The notes: a model not told the origin generated them from the sequence alone. A stretch of DNA of 64,000 nucleotides from Branchipolynoe longqiensis (GCA_030323885.1 CM059196.1:44105798-44169797), one strand, 5' to 3'. Shown: positions 32,876 to 44,260, counted from the first letter of the stretch. Numbers and translations: made by a program.

Positions 32876-33278
32876 TGGAGGAGGGGGAGGAGGAGGAGGG
32901 AGGAGGGAGGAGGGAGGAGGGAGGAGGGAGGAGGGAGGAGGAGGAGGAGGGCGGAGGGGGGAGGGGGAATGGAGGAGGGAGGAGGGAGGAGGGAGGAGAG
33001 AAGGAGGGGAGGAGGGAGGAGAGAAGGAGGGGAGGGGGGAGGAGAAGGAGGGGGAGGAGGAGGAGGAGGGAGAGGGGGAGAGGGGGGAGGAGGAGGAGGA
33101 GGAGGAGGAGGAGGGAGGAGGAGGAGGAGGAGGAGGAGGAGGAGGAGGAGGAGAGGAGGAGGAGGAGGAGGAGGAGGAGGAGGAGGAGGAGGAGGAGGAG
33201 GAGGAGGAGGAGGAGGAGGAGGAGGAGGAGGAGGAGGAGGAGGAGGAGGAGGAGGAGGAGGAGGAGGAGGTGGGAGGG
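32876..33278. repeat. GGA/GGAG polypurine tract, about 400 bp
   Basis: Imperfect ggagggagg words grade into pure (gga)n from about 33110 onward. Generates 140-266-codon poly-Pro, poly-Leu, poly-Ser, poly-Glu, poly-Arg and poly-Gly frames on both strands, all artefacts. Confidence 0.95.
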
Positions 33279-33387
33279 AAGGGGGTAGAGAGGCCCACCC
33301 ATTATCCTTCACCCAGGCCCAGCCCCTGCCCACAACGACCATGGCATGGTTAGCAGGAAAGCAGGCCCACCAGCGCAGGACTATTAG

Positions 33388-33542
33388 TTAGTTGGGGTGT
33401 TAAGTCCTAGCAACGATTATGGTCGAATCAGGACGGGTATCTACAGATCTGTCACAGTGCGCACGCATGGCGACTTTATACTGCTGCCACACTGGGAGAT
33501 CAGGCCTTCGGCACCATGATCCAATACCCCACTCAGTCAAAG
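33388..33542 (-). mobile_element. SINE-1 3' half
   Basis: ttaagtcctagcaacgatta, then actgggagatcaggccttcg and ccactcagtca. Confidence 0.85.
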
Positions 33543-33710
33543 TTAAATAATAACGGGAGAAATATACGGCGATGATAAACATTACAATATGAGTGGTAAT
33601 AGTAATAGTGAAGGAAATAATGGTAATAATACCAGCCTTGATGATGGTAATTGGTAGTAATGGGGGTAATGATAATGATCATAAAAGAAATTTTAATAAT
33701 AACCACTAGG

Positions 33711-33830
33711 ATATCCCGGCAAACTGACGCAATCACCCTACTCACGCCTACCTGTCTATGTGGCTCCTTGCCTGAGACGTCAGCGCGGACTAGTACTAGT
33801 AGTACTACACTCATCCACCCTGGAATATTA
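33711..33830 (-). mobile_element. SINE-2 fragment
   Basis: gacgcaatcaccctactcac and tatgtggctccttgcctgag match the distal SINE-2 block at 35495-35545. Confidence 0.45.
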
Positions 33831-33958
33831 AGTCTTTTTTTTAAATGGTTTACGCCACCAAGTCATGTAATGCTTACAAAGTAAGGTAAGAAGTGTAAAG
33901 TCCTTACTTAATGACGCTACCTAGACTAAACTAGCTACCATACAGCCCCTCCCTCACT

Positions 33959-34290
33959 GGGCGCGGTGACCGAATCGGTAGAGCGCGGACCTCGCGTGCG
34001 GGAGATCGGGAGTTCGGTTCCCGGTTGAGTCAAACCAATGACTTATAAAATTGAGACTTGTCGCTTCCTATCATGTCACTCTGAATTAATAGAATAGGAC
34101 ATGGACTAGTTAGCTCAGTGTCAGGATAATTCTACTGGGTGGAATATCGGGGCATTGTGCTGGTGGCCCGATATCCTAGTGGGGCGGGGCAGCACTATAA
34201 ATTCACCATGAGTGTGCACTGTCACAAGTCGGTACCCGTCCTGATATGACCATAGATGTTGCCAGGACGTAAAACTCCAACAACCAACAG
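33959..34290 (+). mobile_element. SINE-1, full-length reference copy
   Basis: The clearest copy. The tRNA-like head gcggtgaccgaatcggtaga carries an A box, and agttcggttcc at 34011-34021 is the B box. The body has tcaaaccaatgacttataaa, tcagtgtcaggataattcta and gcagcactataaattcacca. The 3' end is gttgccaggacgtaaaactc then caacaacca. The internal boxes imply RNA polymerase III transcription, and mobilisation would depend on a partner LINE (family knowledge). Confidence 0.93.
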
Positions 34291-34372
34291 CCGTGTGTAA
34301 CCCATTCCCCTCCTTCCCACCTCCTCCCGGTTATATATCACGCAGGTTCAAAGGCGCTGTGAGGGGTTGATG

Positions 34373-34711
34373 TTTGTTTGTTTGTTGTTGTTTTACGTCC
34401 TAGCAACATCTAAGGTCATATCAGGACGGGTACCGACTTGTGACAGTGCACACTCATGGCAACTTTATAGTGCTGTCCCACTGGGAAACCAGGCCACTGG
34501 CACCATGACCTGGTATCCCACTCAGTCACATTATCCTGACACTGAGCACACCAGTCCTTGCCCTATCCTAATAATGCCAAGCGCCTGGCTAGGAAGCAAC
34601 AAGTATCAATTTTAAAGTCATTGGTTTGACTCGACCGGGACTCGAACCCACGACCCCACGATCTACCAGCACGGGAGACGGACGCCCCAACCCACTCGGC
34701 CATCTCGTCCT
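34373..34711 (-). mobile_element. SINE-1, full-length copy
   Basis: Minus strand: head gatggccgagtgggttgggg, B box gggttcgagtccc, complete body, tail acgtaaaacaacaacaaaca. Tail to tail with the copy at 33959-34290. Confidence 0.92.
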
Positions 34712-35189
34712 ACAGTCTGCGCACACGTGATACATATGGCGCTGTTGAAACTAACCGTGTCCTGTTAACCCAATCAGCAGTGTTTGTCACTCACATCTAG
34801 CACAGGTGGTGTTGCCAAATATCACCTCATCTGTGCCCTGCCTGGTAAGGCCTACGAAAAAAATGTGTTTCCTGTAGCAGGCAATCAAAAAAAGTAGGAT
34901 GGGTAGTTTTTTTTGTTTTTTTAAAACAACATGACCGTGATGTAATTTGACATTGTTACTAAAGATTAAATAATTTCATTGGGAAAAAATTAGTCAGCAA
35001 TTTTTTTAAGGGTTTGTCGTGCAACCAGAAACACACATTTGATTGTGCTAGGCCTAACCATCCCCGCCAGCGTTTGTCATTAGGTCAGGTGATATGAAGC
35101 TTATCTCTCACGTCACCCCCATTTTCACCCCCAACGCCTACACATATATTTATGGGTTAGCTGAAGTGTCCTACTGCTACTGTAAGAAC
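34712..35189. other. No feature recognised
   Basis: No gene or repeat family identified. Confidence 0.4.
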
Positions 35190-35275
35190 TGTCCTTCGAG
35201 TGGTCCAACCAAGAGATACAATTTTACAGAGCGGGATTCGAACCCAGATCTCTGCCATTCCAGGTCATGTAGCCT
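35190..35275 (-). mobile_element. SINE-2 copy
   Basis: gggattcgaacccagatctc and tgccattccaggtcatgtag. On the minus strand this gives a B box gggttcgaatccc, the best-preserved B box in this family here. Confidence 0.6.
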
Positions 35276-35354
35276 GGGCAAGTATCTTATATTAGCCTAT
35301 TTATGTTTCCTGATTCAATCACCCAATCGTTCAGCCCCAGTACATCACAAAGCT

Positions 35355-35560
35355 TTAGAAGATCCTGGTCATGGAATCAATGTCATGATGCCAACAAAAG
35401 GAATATTGTGCCCAGAGGAAGATTCAAACCCATACTTCTGCCACTCAGGGGCAAGTGTCTTAACGAAGAGAATATATAGACTTCTTGATGCAATTACCCT
35501 ATCCACACCTACATATATCTATATGGCTCCTTGCCTGTGACGCACGTGCAAACTACTACA
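35355..35560 (-). mobile_element. SINE-2 copy, longest
   Basis: gatcctggtcatggaatcaa, gaagattcaaacccatactt, ctgccactcaggggcaagtg and atggctccttgcctgtgacg. Parallels 3735-3850 across its length, indicating a roughly 200-bp element. Confidence 0.6.
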
Positions 35561-35682
35561 GAACCATGGCTTTCCATTATAATTTAGTCCAAAATAACCA
35601 TAACCAATACAGTTAATAGAACTAGTGACAGTGAAAACTGGCCAACTCCAAAAGTGGCGCATCACAGGTACTGGGAGAGTTA

Positions 35683-36337
35683 TGGCCCTGTCACACTACA
35701 ATGTACGGCGTCAGCACGTGCTCAACGTTAGAAAATTTGGCAGCACGTCGGCATTTGTCAAACTTTTCAGCAGTGGGGGTAAAAATGGGCGTATACACAA
35801 CTTGCACAGAACGTATCTCTGATGTATTGCTAGCGTATGAGAGCGTTCATGTGCCTCGCAAAACGTATGAAAGACACCTGCATAAGCTCACGGAACGCCG
35901 CCCAACGTTACATATGTTACGCCATTGCTAGAAGTATGGCATATACGTTAAATACGCTGGAGATACGGCAAGCGTATGTTAGAAATACGCTATGAGTAAG
36001 TAATGCATCCGTTGGCAGTATGTGGACTGCACGTTCCCACTGTGAATGTATGGCTAACATGCAGCAACGTATTCCAATGTATCCCTAATGTACGCCGACG
36101 TATCCCGAACATACACACAGTATATGTTCAACGTACAAGCCACACGTCGACACACACCGACAATTTTGAGCACGCACACAATTTTTTCAGAGCCTTGACA
36201 GGCATCGACGTAACATGATGTATACCGACATATCCAGAACGTATACCCAATGTACACGTAACGTATGACGACGTGTTGGTCGAAAATCACATATGTCGGC
36301 ATATGCTAAGGCTATACGTCGTAGTGTGACAGGCCCT
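35683..36337. mobile_element. HARB element saturated with ACGT/CGTAT (655 bp, TTA TSD)
   Basis: Left end TGGCCCTGTCACACTACAAT, right end TCGTAGTGTGACAGGCCCT, TTA at 35680-35682 and 36338-36340. By hand about 18 ACGT and many cgtat/atacg words. Shares specific internal blocks with 50.63-50.99 kb (for example gacgtgttggtcgaaaatc). Confidence 0.88.
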
Positions 36338-36424
36338 TTACAGCGGGGAGCCAGGAGCATTACCGGGGGATTTAATGTAAAGTGGCCCCTGGCCATCCAC
36401 TCCCTGCTGTGGTAGGTTTGTTGT

Positions 36425-36712
36425 TTGTTTGTTGTTGTTTTATGTCCTAGCAACATCTAAGGTCATATCAGGATGGGTACCGACTTGTGACAGTGTGCAC
36501 TCATGGTGACTTTATAGTGCTGTCCCACTGGGAAACCAGGCCGCTGGCACCATGACCTGCTATCCCACTCAGTCACATTATCCTGACACTGAGCACACCA
36601 GTCCTTGCCCTGTCCTAATAATGCCAAGCGCCTGGCTAGGAAGCGACAAGTATCAATTTTTAAGTCATTGGTTTGACTCGACCAGGGTTCGAACCCACGA
36701 TCCCACGAAGTG
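36425..36712 (-). mobile_element. SINE-1 copy, tRNA head truncated
   Basis: Tail tttgttgttgttttatgtcc on the plus strand, full body, ends inside the B-box region gttcgaacccacgatcccac. Confidence 0.88.
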
Positions 36713-37021
36713 TAGGGCACTAAGGTTTGGTGTGACAAGTGTGCAGTATCAGGTGTGAAGTCTTCCTACCGCTCCCTCTCGACACCCCTCACACACATAC
36801 ACACCACTTTGCAATCACGTTTTGGGTGAATTCAAGGATCAATCTGTGAGGGATATTTATAGCTAGTTCTCATATTTGGTAATCGTCCACCCAGGGTTGA
36901 CTAGTATTATAAGCATTAGATCGCTTCTCGTATTACCGGGATTAACAAACAGCTGGGTTATTGATAAATATGAATCATATAAACACCTGTTATACCCAGT
37001 GATACCACATGGAATGAGTTG
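36713..37021. other. No feature recognised
   Basis: No gene or repeat family identified. Confidence 0.4.
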
Positions 37022-37316
37022 AGAGTCCGTCTCCCGCTTTGGTAGATCGTGGGATTCGAACATATGGGTTCGAACCCTGGTCGAGTCAAACCAATGACTT
37101 AAAAAATGTATACTTGTCACTTCCTAGCCAGGTTCTCAGCATTATTAGGATAGCGGAAGGACTGGTTGGGTCAGTGTTAGGATAATGTGACCGAGTGGGA
37201 TGGTCTCCCAGTTGGGCGGCACTATAAAGTCACCATGAGTGTGCAGTCACAAGTTGGTACTCGTCCTGATATGACTTTAGATGTTGCCAGACGTAAAATT
37301 CCAACAACCAACCAAC
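37022..37316 (+). mobile_element. SINE-1 copy with duplicated B box
   Basis: The B-box region is present twice (gtgggattcgaac then gggttcgaaccctggtcg). Body lacks the block between gagtgggat and ggtctcccag. Tail agacgtaaaattccaacaac. Confidence 0.85.
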
Positions 37317-37624
37317 CATCCCAGTGATTGACAAGTAGGTTGCCATAGCAATTACCACTCAGTTTTGGTAAACAGACACCACGTGGCCACGAACCACACT
37401 GTGCGACTCTGTTAAAGTGTAAGCTCAGTGATGACACGCGATAATAAAGCAGGGCTAAAAACACCAACACTGGAGGCGGCAGTGTGTGACCCAGGCACGC
37501 AGGCTACCTGCCCCAAATAAGGCAGGGCACGAATTGCCGACTGCCCGGTTTGTCCAGGCTACTAAGACTTCATCCTTTAAATAAACAGCTCTTCTGTTAT
37601 CAGGCCAATCAATGCCGGAACGCT

Positions 37625-38083
37625 GCAATCTGTTGAAAGCATCAAATATTTATAAAAAAAATTAATTCCTGCATTTGATTCTAATTCAGATAGTGGTCAA
37701 GTGTTCTCATTGAAGGAATATTACATCAATTTAACAGATTCTGTCACAGTTGAAGCTTATGGTGTCAAGCACTTCAATGTGCATGCTAAAATTAACTTGA
37801 CATGTTCTCATCTCAAAGAACTTTTTTTTTTAATTACCGCTTTAAAACAAGGGTTTTGATTGATTGTTTGGTGGTTACTTTACGCCATGTCGGCAGCAAA
37901 GGCAATATTCATGGCGAGAAGTGCTTAACTTGTATCCTGACTATTTTTATTCAACCATTGCTTTTTTTACAAAGTTACTATAAACTAAACTAAAGTAGAT
38001 TATAACGATCAACCCAACATTTATGTATCTATTTTTTTTAAAGATGGCGAAGACTCAAACCTATCGGACTTAGGCAACTTTAA
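37625..38083 (+). mobile_element. MITE-B copy interrupted by SINE-3
   Basis: Interior words gtgcatgctaaaattaactt and gattataacgatcaacccaa. Right end cggacttaggcaactttaa. A SINE-3 fragment (tgattgattgtttggtggtt) interrupts it at about 37855-37930. Confidence 0.75.
37855..37930 (+). mobile_element. SINE-3 5' fragment
   Basis: tgattgattgtttggtggtt, then cgccatgtcggcagcaaagg and caatattcatggcgagaa. Closely matches 14282-14350. Confidence 0.55.
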
Positions 38084-38194
38084 CCACCCAACCACTTAGG
38101 TCGCCCAATTGAACCATAAAACCAGCATGCCGACGTCCAGCTGCACATGTCAGTATAGGGCGACCCACAGACCCTGTGAGGTGAGTCTGGGGCT

Positions 38195-38237
38195 GGACCT
38201 ATCACGTGACTTAACGCTGATCACGTGGTATAGGTCC
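38195..38237. other. Hairpin containing two CACGTG boxes
   Basis: ggacctatcacgtga, spacer, tcacgtggtataggtcc. Arms of about 15 bp with a 2-base bulge. CACGTG is an E-box core, but there is no gene nearby to regulate. Confidence 0.75.
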
Positions 38238-38394
38238 AATCAGAAGCACCACAGGCGTCAGTGATGGAGTGTGATGGAGTAGGCGACAAACCGCGATGTG
38301 ACAGTGACGGTAGACTTGACATGCAAACAAAATTCCAATCCCAATAGTACGAATTGTGATTTGGTTGGTAGGTGTGTGAGTGAATGAATGAGTA

Positions 38395-38700
38395 GGGTTG
38401 GTTGGTTGTTTGAGTTTTACATCCTGGCAATAGATAAGGTCATATCAGAATGGGTATCAACTTGTGACATTGCACACTCGTGGCGACTTCATAGTGCTGC
38501 CCCACTGGGAGACCAAGCCACCAGCACCATGAACTCATATCCCACTCAGTCACATTATCCTGACTCATGCGGCGCCACACCAAGCGCTTGGCTAGGAAGT
38601 GACAAGTATCAATTGGTCATTGGTTTGACTCGACTAGGATTCGAATCCCACAATATACCAAAATGGGAGACGGACGCTCAACTCATTCGGCCATCCCAAG
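38395..38700 (-). mobile_element. SINE-1 copy with internal deletion
   Basis: Tail ttggttgtttgagttttaca, body, head ggatggccgaatgagttgag on the minus strand. The segment between tatcctgac and ccaagcgcttgg is altered (tcatgcggcgccaca). Confidence 0.85.
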
Positions 38701-38784
38701 TGTACAGTGACTGATGACAGGGAATGTAAACAAACATGTATGTAACACAGTTCATATACAACATGGACCATTCCACTATTCGGG

Positions 38785-39112
38785 GATCGAACAGGATGGC
38801 TGAATCGCTGTGAGCGCCGGCTGCCTTCCCGTATGGAAGGTCGTGGTTTCAAACCCTAGCCGAGTAAATCAATGACGTACAAAATTGATACTTGTCGCTA
38901 CCTAGCCTGGGGCTCGGCATTCATATGATATGACAAGGACTGGTTTGCTCAGTATCAGGATAATGTGTCTGATTGGGATGTCGGGTCATGGTATTGGTCC
39001 AGTCTTCCAGTGGGACAGCGCTGTATAAAGTTGCGATGAGTGCGCATTGTCACAACTCGGTAACTGTCCTGATATTACCTTAGCTGTTACTATGACGTAA
39101 AATCCTGACAAA
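38785..39112 (+). mobile_element. SINE-1, full-length diverged copy
   Basis: Head gatggctgaatcgctgtgag, B box ggtttcaaaccctagccgag, body gataatgtgtctgattggga, tail tgacgtaaaatcctgacaaa. Head to head with 38395-38700. Confidence 0.87.
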
Positions 39113-39897
39113 CATACTAGTATTATATTTAATGTCAGAGAACGCTGCTATCGTAGATTGATATCAACCTACATGAAGACATTTAGCACATGAGTCTAAT
39201 TTGATATGATCAATCTGCGATAGCTAAGTCCTGTAAGCTCAATGGTAGAAATAACATGTTAATTATACCACGAGAGTATTATGTTTATTATTAGTTAGTA
39301 ATGCTAAATTGGTGATTTTGGATTAACTGCTTTACATGACAGATTGCGATAGTTTGTTTATTAATTATGTAACACGACATATATTACTTATGTTCACTTC
39401 TAAAACTGGATTGATACAAAAGTCACCTTTAAAATAACTCTTATTCACTAAATGTACCATAACAGATGAATTAGATGATTTCTTTTTCAATCAAGAAACA
39501 TCGTTTTAAATTTTTTATTTACACTATATGCTCCCCCGTACTTGCATAAAATTTGCAGAAAGGATGCAAGTTCAATCCATGTATTATTATGTCCTGTCCC
39601 AACCATATATCCAACAATTGTGGAGCGTTAGACTAGTTCCATTAGAATCTGTTTAGATTGAGAGTCGTACAAGTAAAACGATAAGAGTACGGTTCACAGA
39701 GAATGATTATATTGTATGGTACTGTTCAGCGTCCATGATGTATTAAAAATCTTAACACTACAACTGTGAGTACAGACTGCCTGTTATCTGGTTCTGTAAA
39801 CATGTAGCAGCTCAGATCAGAATACGCCCTATGATTGACCGACATCCGGAGTCGAGAGCAGCAGATTAATGTGAATGTAGCAGTAGATGTGAGTTTG
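39113..39897. other. No gene recognised
   Basis: One weak inverted repeat (gctatcgtagattgatatca near 39148 with tgatatgatcaatctgcgat near 39205). Otherwise unremarkable AT-rich sequence. Confidence 0.45.
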
Positions 39898-40262
39898 TGT
39901 GTATGGTAGTTGTGGTTGTGGTTGTAGTGTTGATTATGCTGGTGATGGTGATGATATTGATGATGATGATGATGGTTGTAGGCATGATCATAATAATAGT
40001 GACTGTGCTGTGCTGATTGTGCTGGTGATGGTGATTATTATGATGCTAACAATGATGATGATGGTTGTAGGGGTGATGATCATGATAATAGTGATTTTAC
40101 TAGTATTGATGATGCTGATTGTGCTGGTGATGATGCTAACAATGATGATGATGGTTGTAGGGGTGATCATGATTATAGTGATTGCGCTAATGTCAATGCT
40201 GATTGTGCAGATGAAAGTGGTGGTAATGGTGATGGTGATGATGATGATGATGATGATAAAGT
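39898..40262. repeat. GAT-rich minisatellite, about 90-bp units
   Basis: Blocks starting gatgatgatggttgtagg recur at about 39967, 40055 and 40148, ending in (gat)n. Produces a Met/Val/Ile-rich 123-codon frame that I reject as a gene. Confidence 0.85.
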
Positions 40263-40374
40263 TACGGTAGTAAGTGAGTTGGTGATTTTATTAAATATCT
40301 GTAGACACCAGGTTAACCATAGACAAACAAATATACCACAAGATGAATTATTGCACATGCGTTACTTCTGTTCG

Positions 40375-40545
40375 GTCAAATGGCACTCGTACTACACGAC
40401 GTCATTAGAAATAATAATATAGTCCCATAGCGAATAACACAATAACTCAGCACACGTACAAATAAAAAAAACATGATTTTACATACTAGTAGGCAACAGA
40501 ATAGCCATTGCGTATGGACAGAGTGATTTCATATGGGACCTAAGA
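40375..40545. repeat. Unclassified dispersed repeat, copy 2
   Basis: Contains agcgaataacacaataactc, then tacatactagtaggcaacag. Aligns with 2895-3075. Confidence 0.55.
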
Positions 40546-40915
40546 GAACTGTTTCGCATGACAAGCATATATATCCATGATAAGCATATCTTTCGAGCAT
40601 AGCAGTGTCTATGTAAGAATAGACACTGCGACAATCATGTGAAAAACAATATGTATAACATTATTAATATTATGGGAATTATAAGTAGAGCATTTTAAGT
40701 ATAGCTGTCATCATTATATCACAACCACACAGTGACATAATGTTTCAGTGGGGTAATGTTCGAGGGACATGGCCCACACTTGACAGTAATCTCATGTCTG
40801 TCTGAAATAAGTCAGTTTCCATGGCAATGCACTCAGCACCTCCTTTTCACACAAAATGCTGGACATCACAGGTTTGTATGAATCACAGTGGTGGCAGATT
40901 CTATTAAATTAGTGT
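40546..40915. other. No feature recognised
   Basis: No gene or repeat family identified. Confidence 0.4.
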
Positions 40916-40917
40916 AT

Positions 40918-40939
40918 GAATATGTATGAATATGTATGA

Positions 40940-40970
<31 letters not shown>

Positions 40971-41097
40971 TGTATGTATGTATGTATGTATGTATGTATG
41001 TATGTATGTATGTATGTATGTATGTATGTATGTATGTATGTATGTATGTATGTATGTATGTATGTATGTATGTATGTATGTATGTATGTATGTATGT
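40918..41097. repeat. ATGT/TGTA microsatellite, about 40 repeats
   Basis: Starts with a few tatgaatatg words and becomes pure (tatg)n for about 150 bases. Confidence 0.96.
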
Positions 41098-42394
41098 GAA
41101 GTGGGCAAGACTATAATTGAGCTGTGACCAGTGCGGGCTTGGGTCAAGTAACCCGCATATGGAAATGTGGGCTGCTCGCCAAGACGAACCCGCATTGGCC
41201 ATCAAATGTGGGGAAGGGTTCGCTGCTGTAACTCGTTGCTAGGAGATGCGCCGCAGCATCCTGCATTACTCTCCTAACAACGTAGAAGGTTCAAGCTGTC
41301 GGGCCCGGACCCATCAGACATGTTTTATTAGCGCTCTGATGTTTTAGATGAAAGTTAGGCTTTAAATACAGTAATTGGGAATATTTTAACTCTAAAAGAA
41401 TGGAGTGGAAGTACCTATTCATACCATTGATGTTTGAAGAGATTAGATGGTGTTGGTAGGAACAGAAATAAAGTTGTGAGCTCTTAGAATGTGATTGAGA
41501 CGTTCCTTGCATTCCTTACCCTTTACGAACAGGTCCCTTATTACACTAACCGCCATGGTCAACTCCCTAATGATGGTTCATTATTATATCTAGTACCAAG
41601 TGCCTTCTGCCCAGACGAGGGAGTAAAGAAGACTCCCCATATGTAGCCTAACCCTCTCCTCGGGACTAGTAACCACCTTCTTAACTCAAACCAGAATAAT
41701 AATCAGCACTATCTCGGGTGTTTATAAATGACAGCGACGGCGGAGTACACCATCAGCCTTAGCTATGAGGGGGGGGGGGGGTGTAGAGCCCGTAAATGTG
41801 TAGTAAAATGCACTTGGGCCGGATTTTATTCACCAAAAACAATGCAATGGGGACGCGAAGGAGAGACGGTGGCGGCCAGCGGCAGGAGCAGGAAATCAAC
41901 GATATAGTAATAGAATCAAAAAGAATAGAATGGTTAAACATGTATAAAGAGAAGAGAAGTACCTCCCCATATTGCACATATTTCTGACCAAATTAAACTT
42001 GGATCTATGTGAATTAGCCTTAATGGTGGATTAGGCTTTACGCTTATTACCTTATATGGGATTTAACCTGTTAAGTGTTTGTTACTTAACACTGGAAGCC
42101 TTACATCCGACAGCCGGAATACACGCAAGACCCCATGAAGCTTGGAACCAATATGGCGGCTATAACTTATTGACAATCTAACATGCAATACGTCACTTCT
42201 GAGTTGGCCAGCTCACTGCTGGTTCCTGCTACACGACCACTACCTCCTGTTACTGGCCAAAAGATGGTGGAGGTAGTACACAATACTTTCGGCGCTCAAT
42301 AGGCAATTCCTTCATCGGGGGGTAGGGTCGGTTACTTATGGGTCAGTTTATCGGGGAGTCATTTGAAGAAAATTTGAGTCATGGGTTTATTACA
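41098..42394. other. No gene recognised
   Basis: Includes an inverted pair gggcttgggtcaagtaaccc near 41130 and a poly-G run at 41769-41780. Open frames of 60-73 codons show no domain. Confidence 0.4.
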
Positions 42395-42959
42395 CAGGGA
42401 TGCCAGTTAGGGTTGATCAAATTTGTGGAAAACACGAAAATGTCTGTGTCAAGTTTAGTTGGGGAAGTACCCGTTAGGTGGTGCTACCGTACTTCGCCTG
42501 CCGCTAACTGGGTAGGCTCAGTATTGATGGTAGTGTTCTCATAATGTGACAGGAGGCGTCACAGGTGGTGTCAGTGCTTAGCCTTATGAGAAAGTCATCG
42601 TCGAATATTGACCAATCACAGCACACCAAATTCTTCATATTTTGCCCGTTCCATTAAAGATTTTCCAGTAGAAATCTCTACTGGAAATTAGTGGAATTAT
42701 GGTAAATGGTCTGTCCCCAAAAAAGAATTAAAAAAAATTTAAACGTACCAAATTATCTAAAACATATAGAACTTGAATTTGAAAAATAATTAAAAATAAA
42801 AAAAATCGGTAGTAATGGATATGCATGGAAATTGGAAAATTCAAAAAAACTAAGTCATCCCAAATTGTCTAAAACATTAATAAAAAAATGTTTAATGAAA
42901 AAAGGAGAAATTTGCAAATTATTGGAATTCCATTAATTAGTGGAAGACTGGCATCCCTG
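42395..42959. mobile_element. hAT-like non-autonomous element (565 bp)
   Basis: Left end CAGGGATGCCAGTTAGG, right end GACTGGCATCCCTG (14-bp inverted repeat). The direct repeat ATTACA flanks it at 42389-42394 and 42960-42965. CAGGG-type ends are typical of hAT elements, although hAT usually duplicates 8 bp. Contains a hairpin at 42662-42687 (tttccagtaga/tctactggaaa). Confidence 0.75.
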
Positions 42960-42965
42960 ATTACA

Positions 42966-43267
42966 TATTACTGAGGGTCACTTCTTTTTGTTCACAAATT
43001 GTAATGTAATTATTTAGCAAGTCACTGAGACTTGGTTCTTTTTCGCCATGTGTCAAATACGTGGTTTCATTCGTATTCAACTCAAGCTTCCGACTCATCG
43101 ACAGTTCTGGTACTGAATTGAACATCTAAATACATAATTTACAGTGGTAAATAGTTAAATATTACACAATAAGCAATAACTGTGAAATAATTTGGTAGGA
43201 CTTATTGGTGCTATGCCACTTCTGAATATCTTTATTTACTGTAGTGAGTTGTTTTAAAGTAAGACTG
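42966..43267. other. No feature recognised
   Basis: No gene or repeat family identified. Confidence 0.4.
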
Positions 43268-43402
43268 CTCCAGATAAATGGCAAAATGAGTTGAGTACTT
43301 GCTTCTCTGGTGGCAGGTCATCGATTCGAATTGCATTTGAGCCAATCATAAGAATTGACACTTACCCTCAGCATTACCAGGACAGGGCACAAAGTACCGG
43401 TG
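43268..43402 (+). mobile_element. SINE-1 5' fragment
   Basis: Head aaatggcaaaatgagttgag, B box cgattcgaattgc, then agaattgacacttaccctca. Distal body missing. Confidence 0.78.
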
Positions 43403-43526
43403 GAATGAGGAAGACCAAGCATCCACGCTTGAAATTTCCCCCCACTTCATTAACAAATTAAAATAACTTTTTTGGGGTTACTTTTAAAATATGCACATTC
43501 CAGCACCCAGTGCCCCTCCACCACTA

Positions 43527-43917
43527 GCATACCTGCCAACTTTTGTTAAACGAGAATCCTAATAATTGAAATCCATCCGAGCGAAGCAAGGCACGCAAGC
43601 GTTCTAGGGGGTCCGGGGGCATGCCCCCCCCCGAAATTTTTTGAAAAATACATAAAAAATGGTGCATTCTGGTGCATTTTCAGAGACATTCTAGGCACAT
43701 TATTAAAGAAATTATTACCAGTTTTCAGCCTAAATACTAGAGTGACAGGGACAGGTGTAAAACCCGCATACTCCGCGGTGCGGGCGGGACGCGGGCCGGA
43801 TTTTTTTCCGAATTTGATTTTGAAAAAGCGGAATAATATGTTTATAATTCGTAGGGCGGAATGAGAATAAAAAAATCGTAATTATTCCGCCAAAATCGTA
43901 ATAGTTGGCAGGTATGC
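43527..43917. mobile_element. TIR element with GCATACCTGCCAAC ends (391 bp)
   Basis: gcatacctgccaacttttgt at the left, agttggcaggtatgc at the right, a 14-15-bp inverted repeat. Interior has gggggcatgccccccc. Target duplication not clear from the flanks. Superfamily not assigned. Confidence 0.78.
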
Positions 43918-43938
43918 ACCAGCCCATTAATAAGAGCC

Positions 43939-43956
43939 CCCCCCCCCCCCCCCCCA
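43939..43956. repeat. Poly-C tract
   Basis: About 17 C. Confidence 0.9.
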
Positions 43957-43974
43957 ACGGTCCAAGAGAACCTG

Positions 43975-44260
43975 GTTGGCCAGCCTGGGCGGGAACTCAG
44001 AAGTGACGTATTCAATAAACACACTACTCAGAGTGTATCGACCGGTCACGCCGGTTCGCCCGCAAGAGGGTGCCACTTTCCTGATTCCGCGCATTCCACT
44101 TCCGTTTGTCACCGAACCCAATCGAAGCCACGGCCAATCTCATCTCGCACGAGATTCGGCGAGAAAACGACCTGCGCGCGAGATTGCCGTTGGTGTTGCC
44201 GACTATTTTGGGACGCCGGCGCCTGTGTCTTGGACTGCCCCGGTCGGCCATTTTGGTGGG
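43975..44260. promoter_or_regulatory. CpG-rich island-like segment, possible promoter
   Basis: The densest CpG stretch outside repeats (cgaccggtcacgccggttcg, cgacctgcgcgcgagattgc, gggacgccggcgcc), ending ccccggtcggccattttggt. No TATA box or convincing first exon is visible, so a promoter is a guess from composition. It may instead be repeat-derived. Confidence 0.3.

Noticed and set aside
32542..33391. Long poly-Pro, poly-Leu, poly-Arg and poly-Gly frames
   Set aside because: Products of the GGA tract, with no non-repetitive coding signal.
33959..34035. tRNA gene
   Set aside because: A and B boxes are present, but the sequence is the head of a dispersed SINE with many copies and does not fold into a clean cloverleaf with its own ends.
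40866..41205. IHTYIHTY-type protein frames
   Set aside because: ATGT microsatellite artefact.
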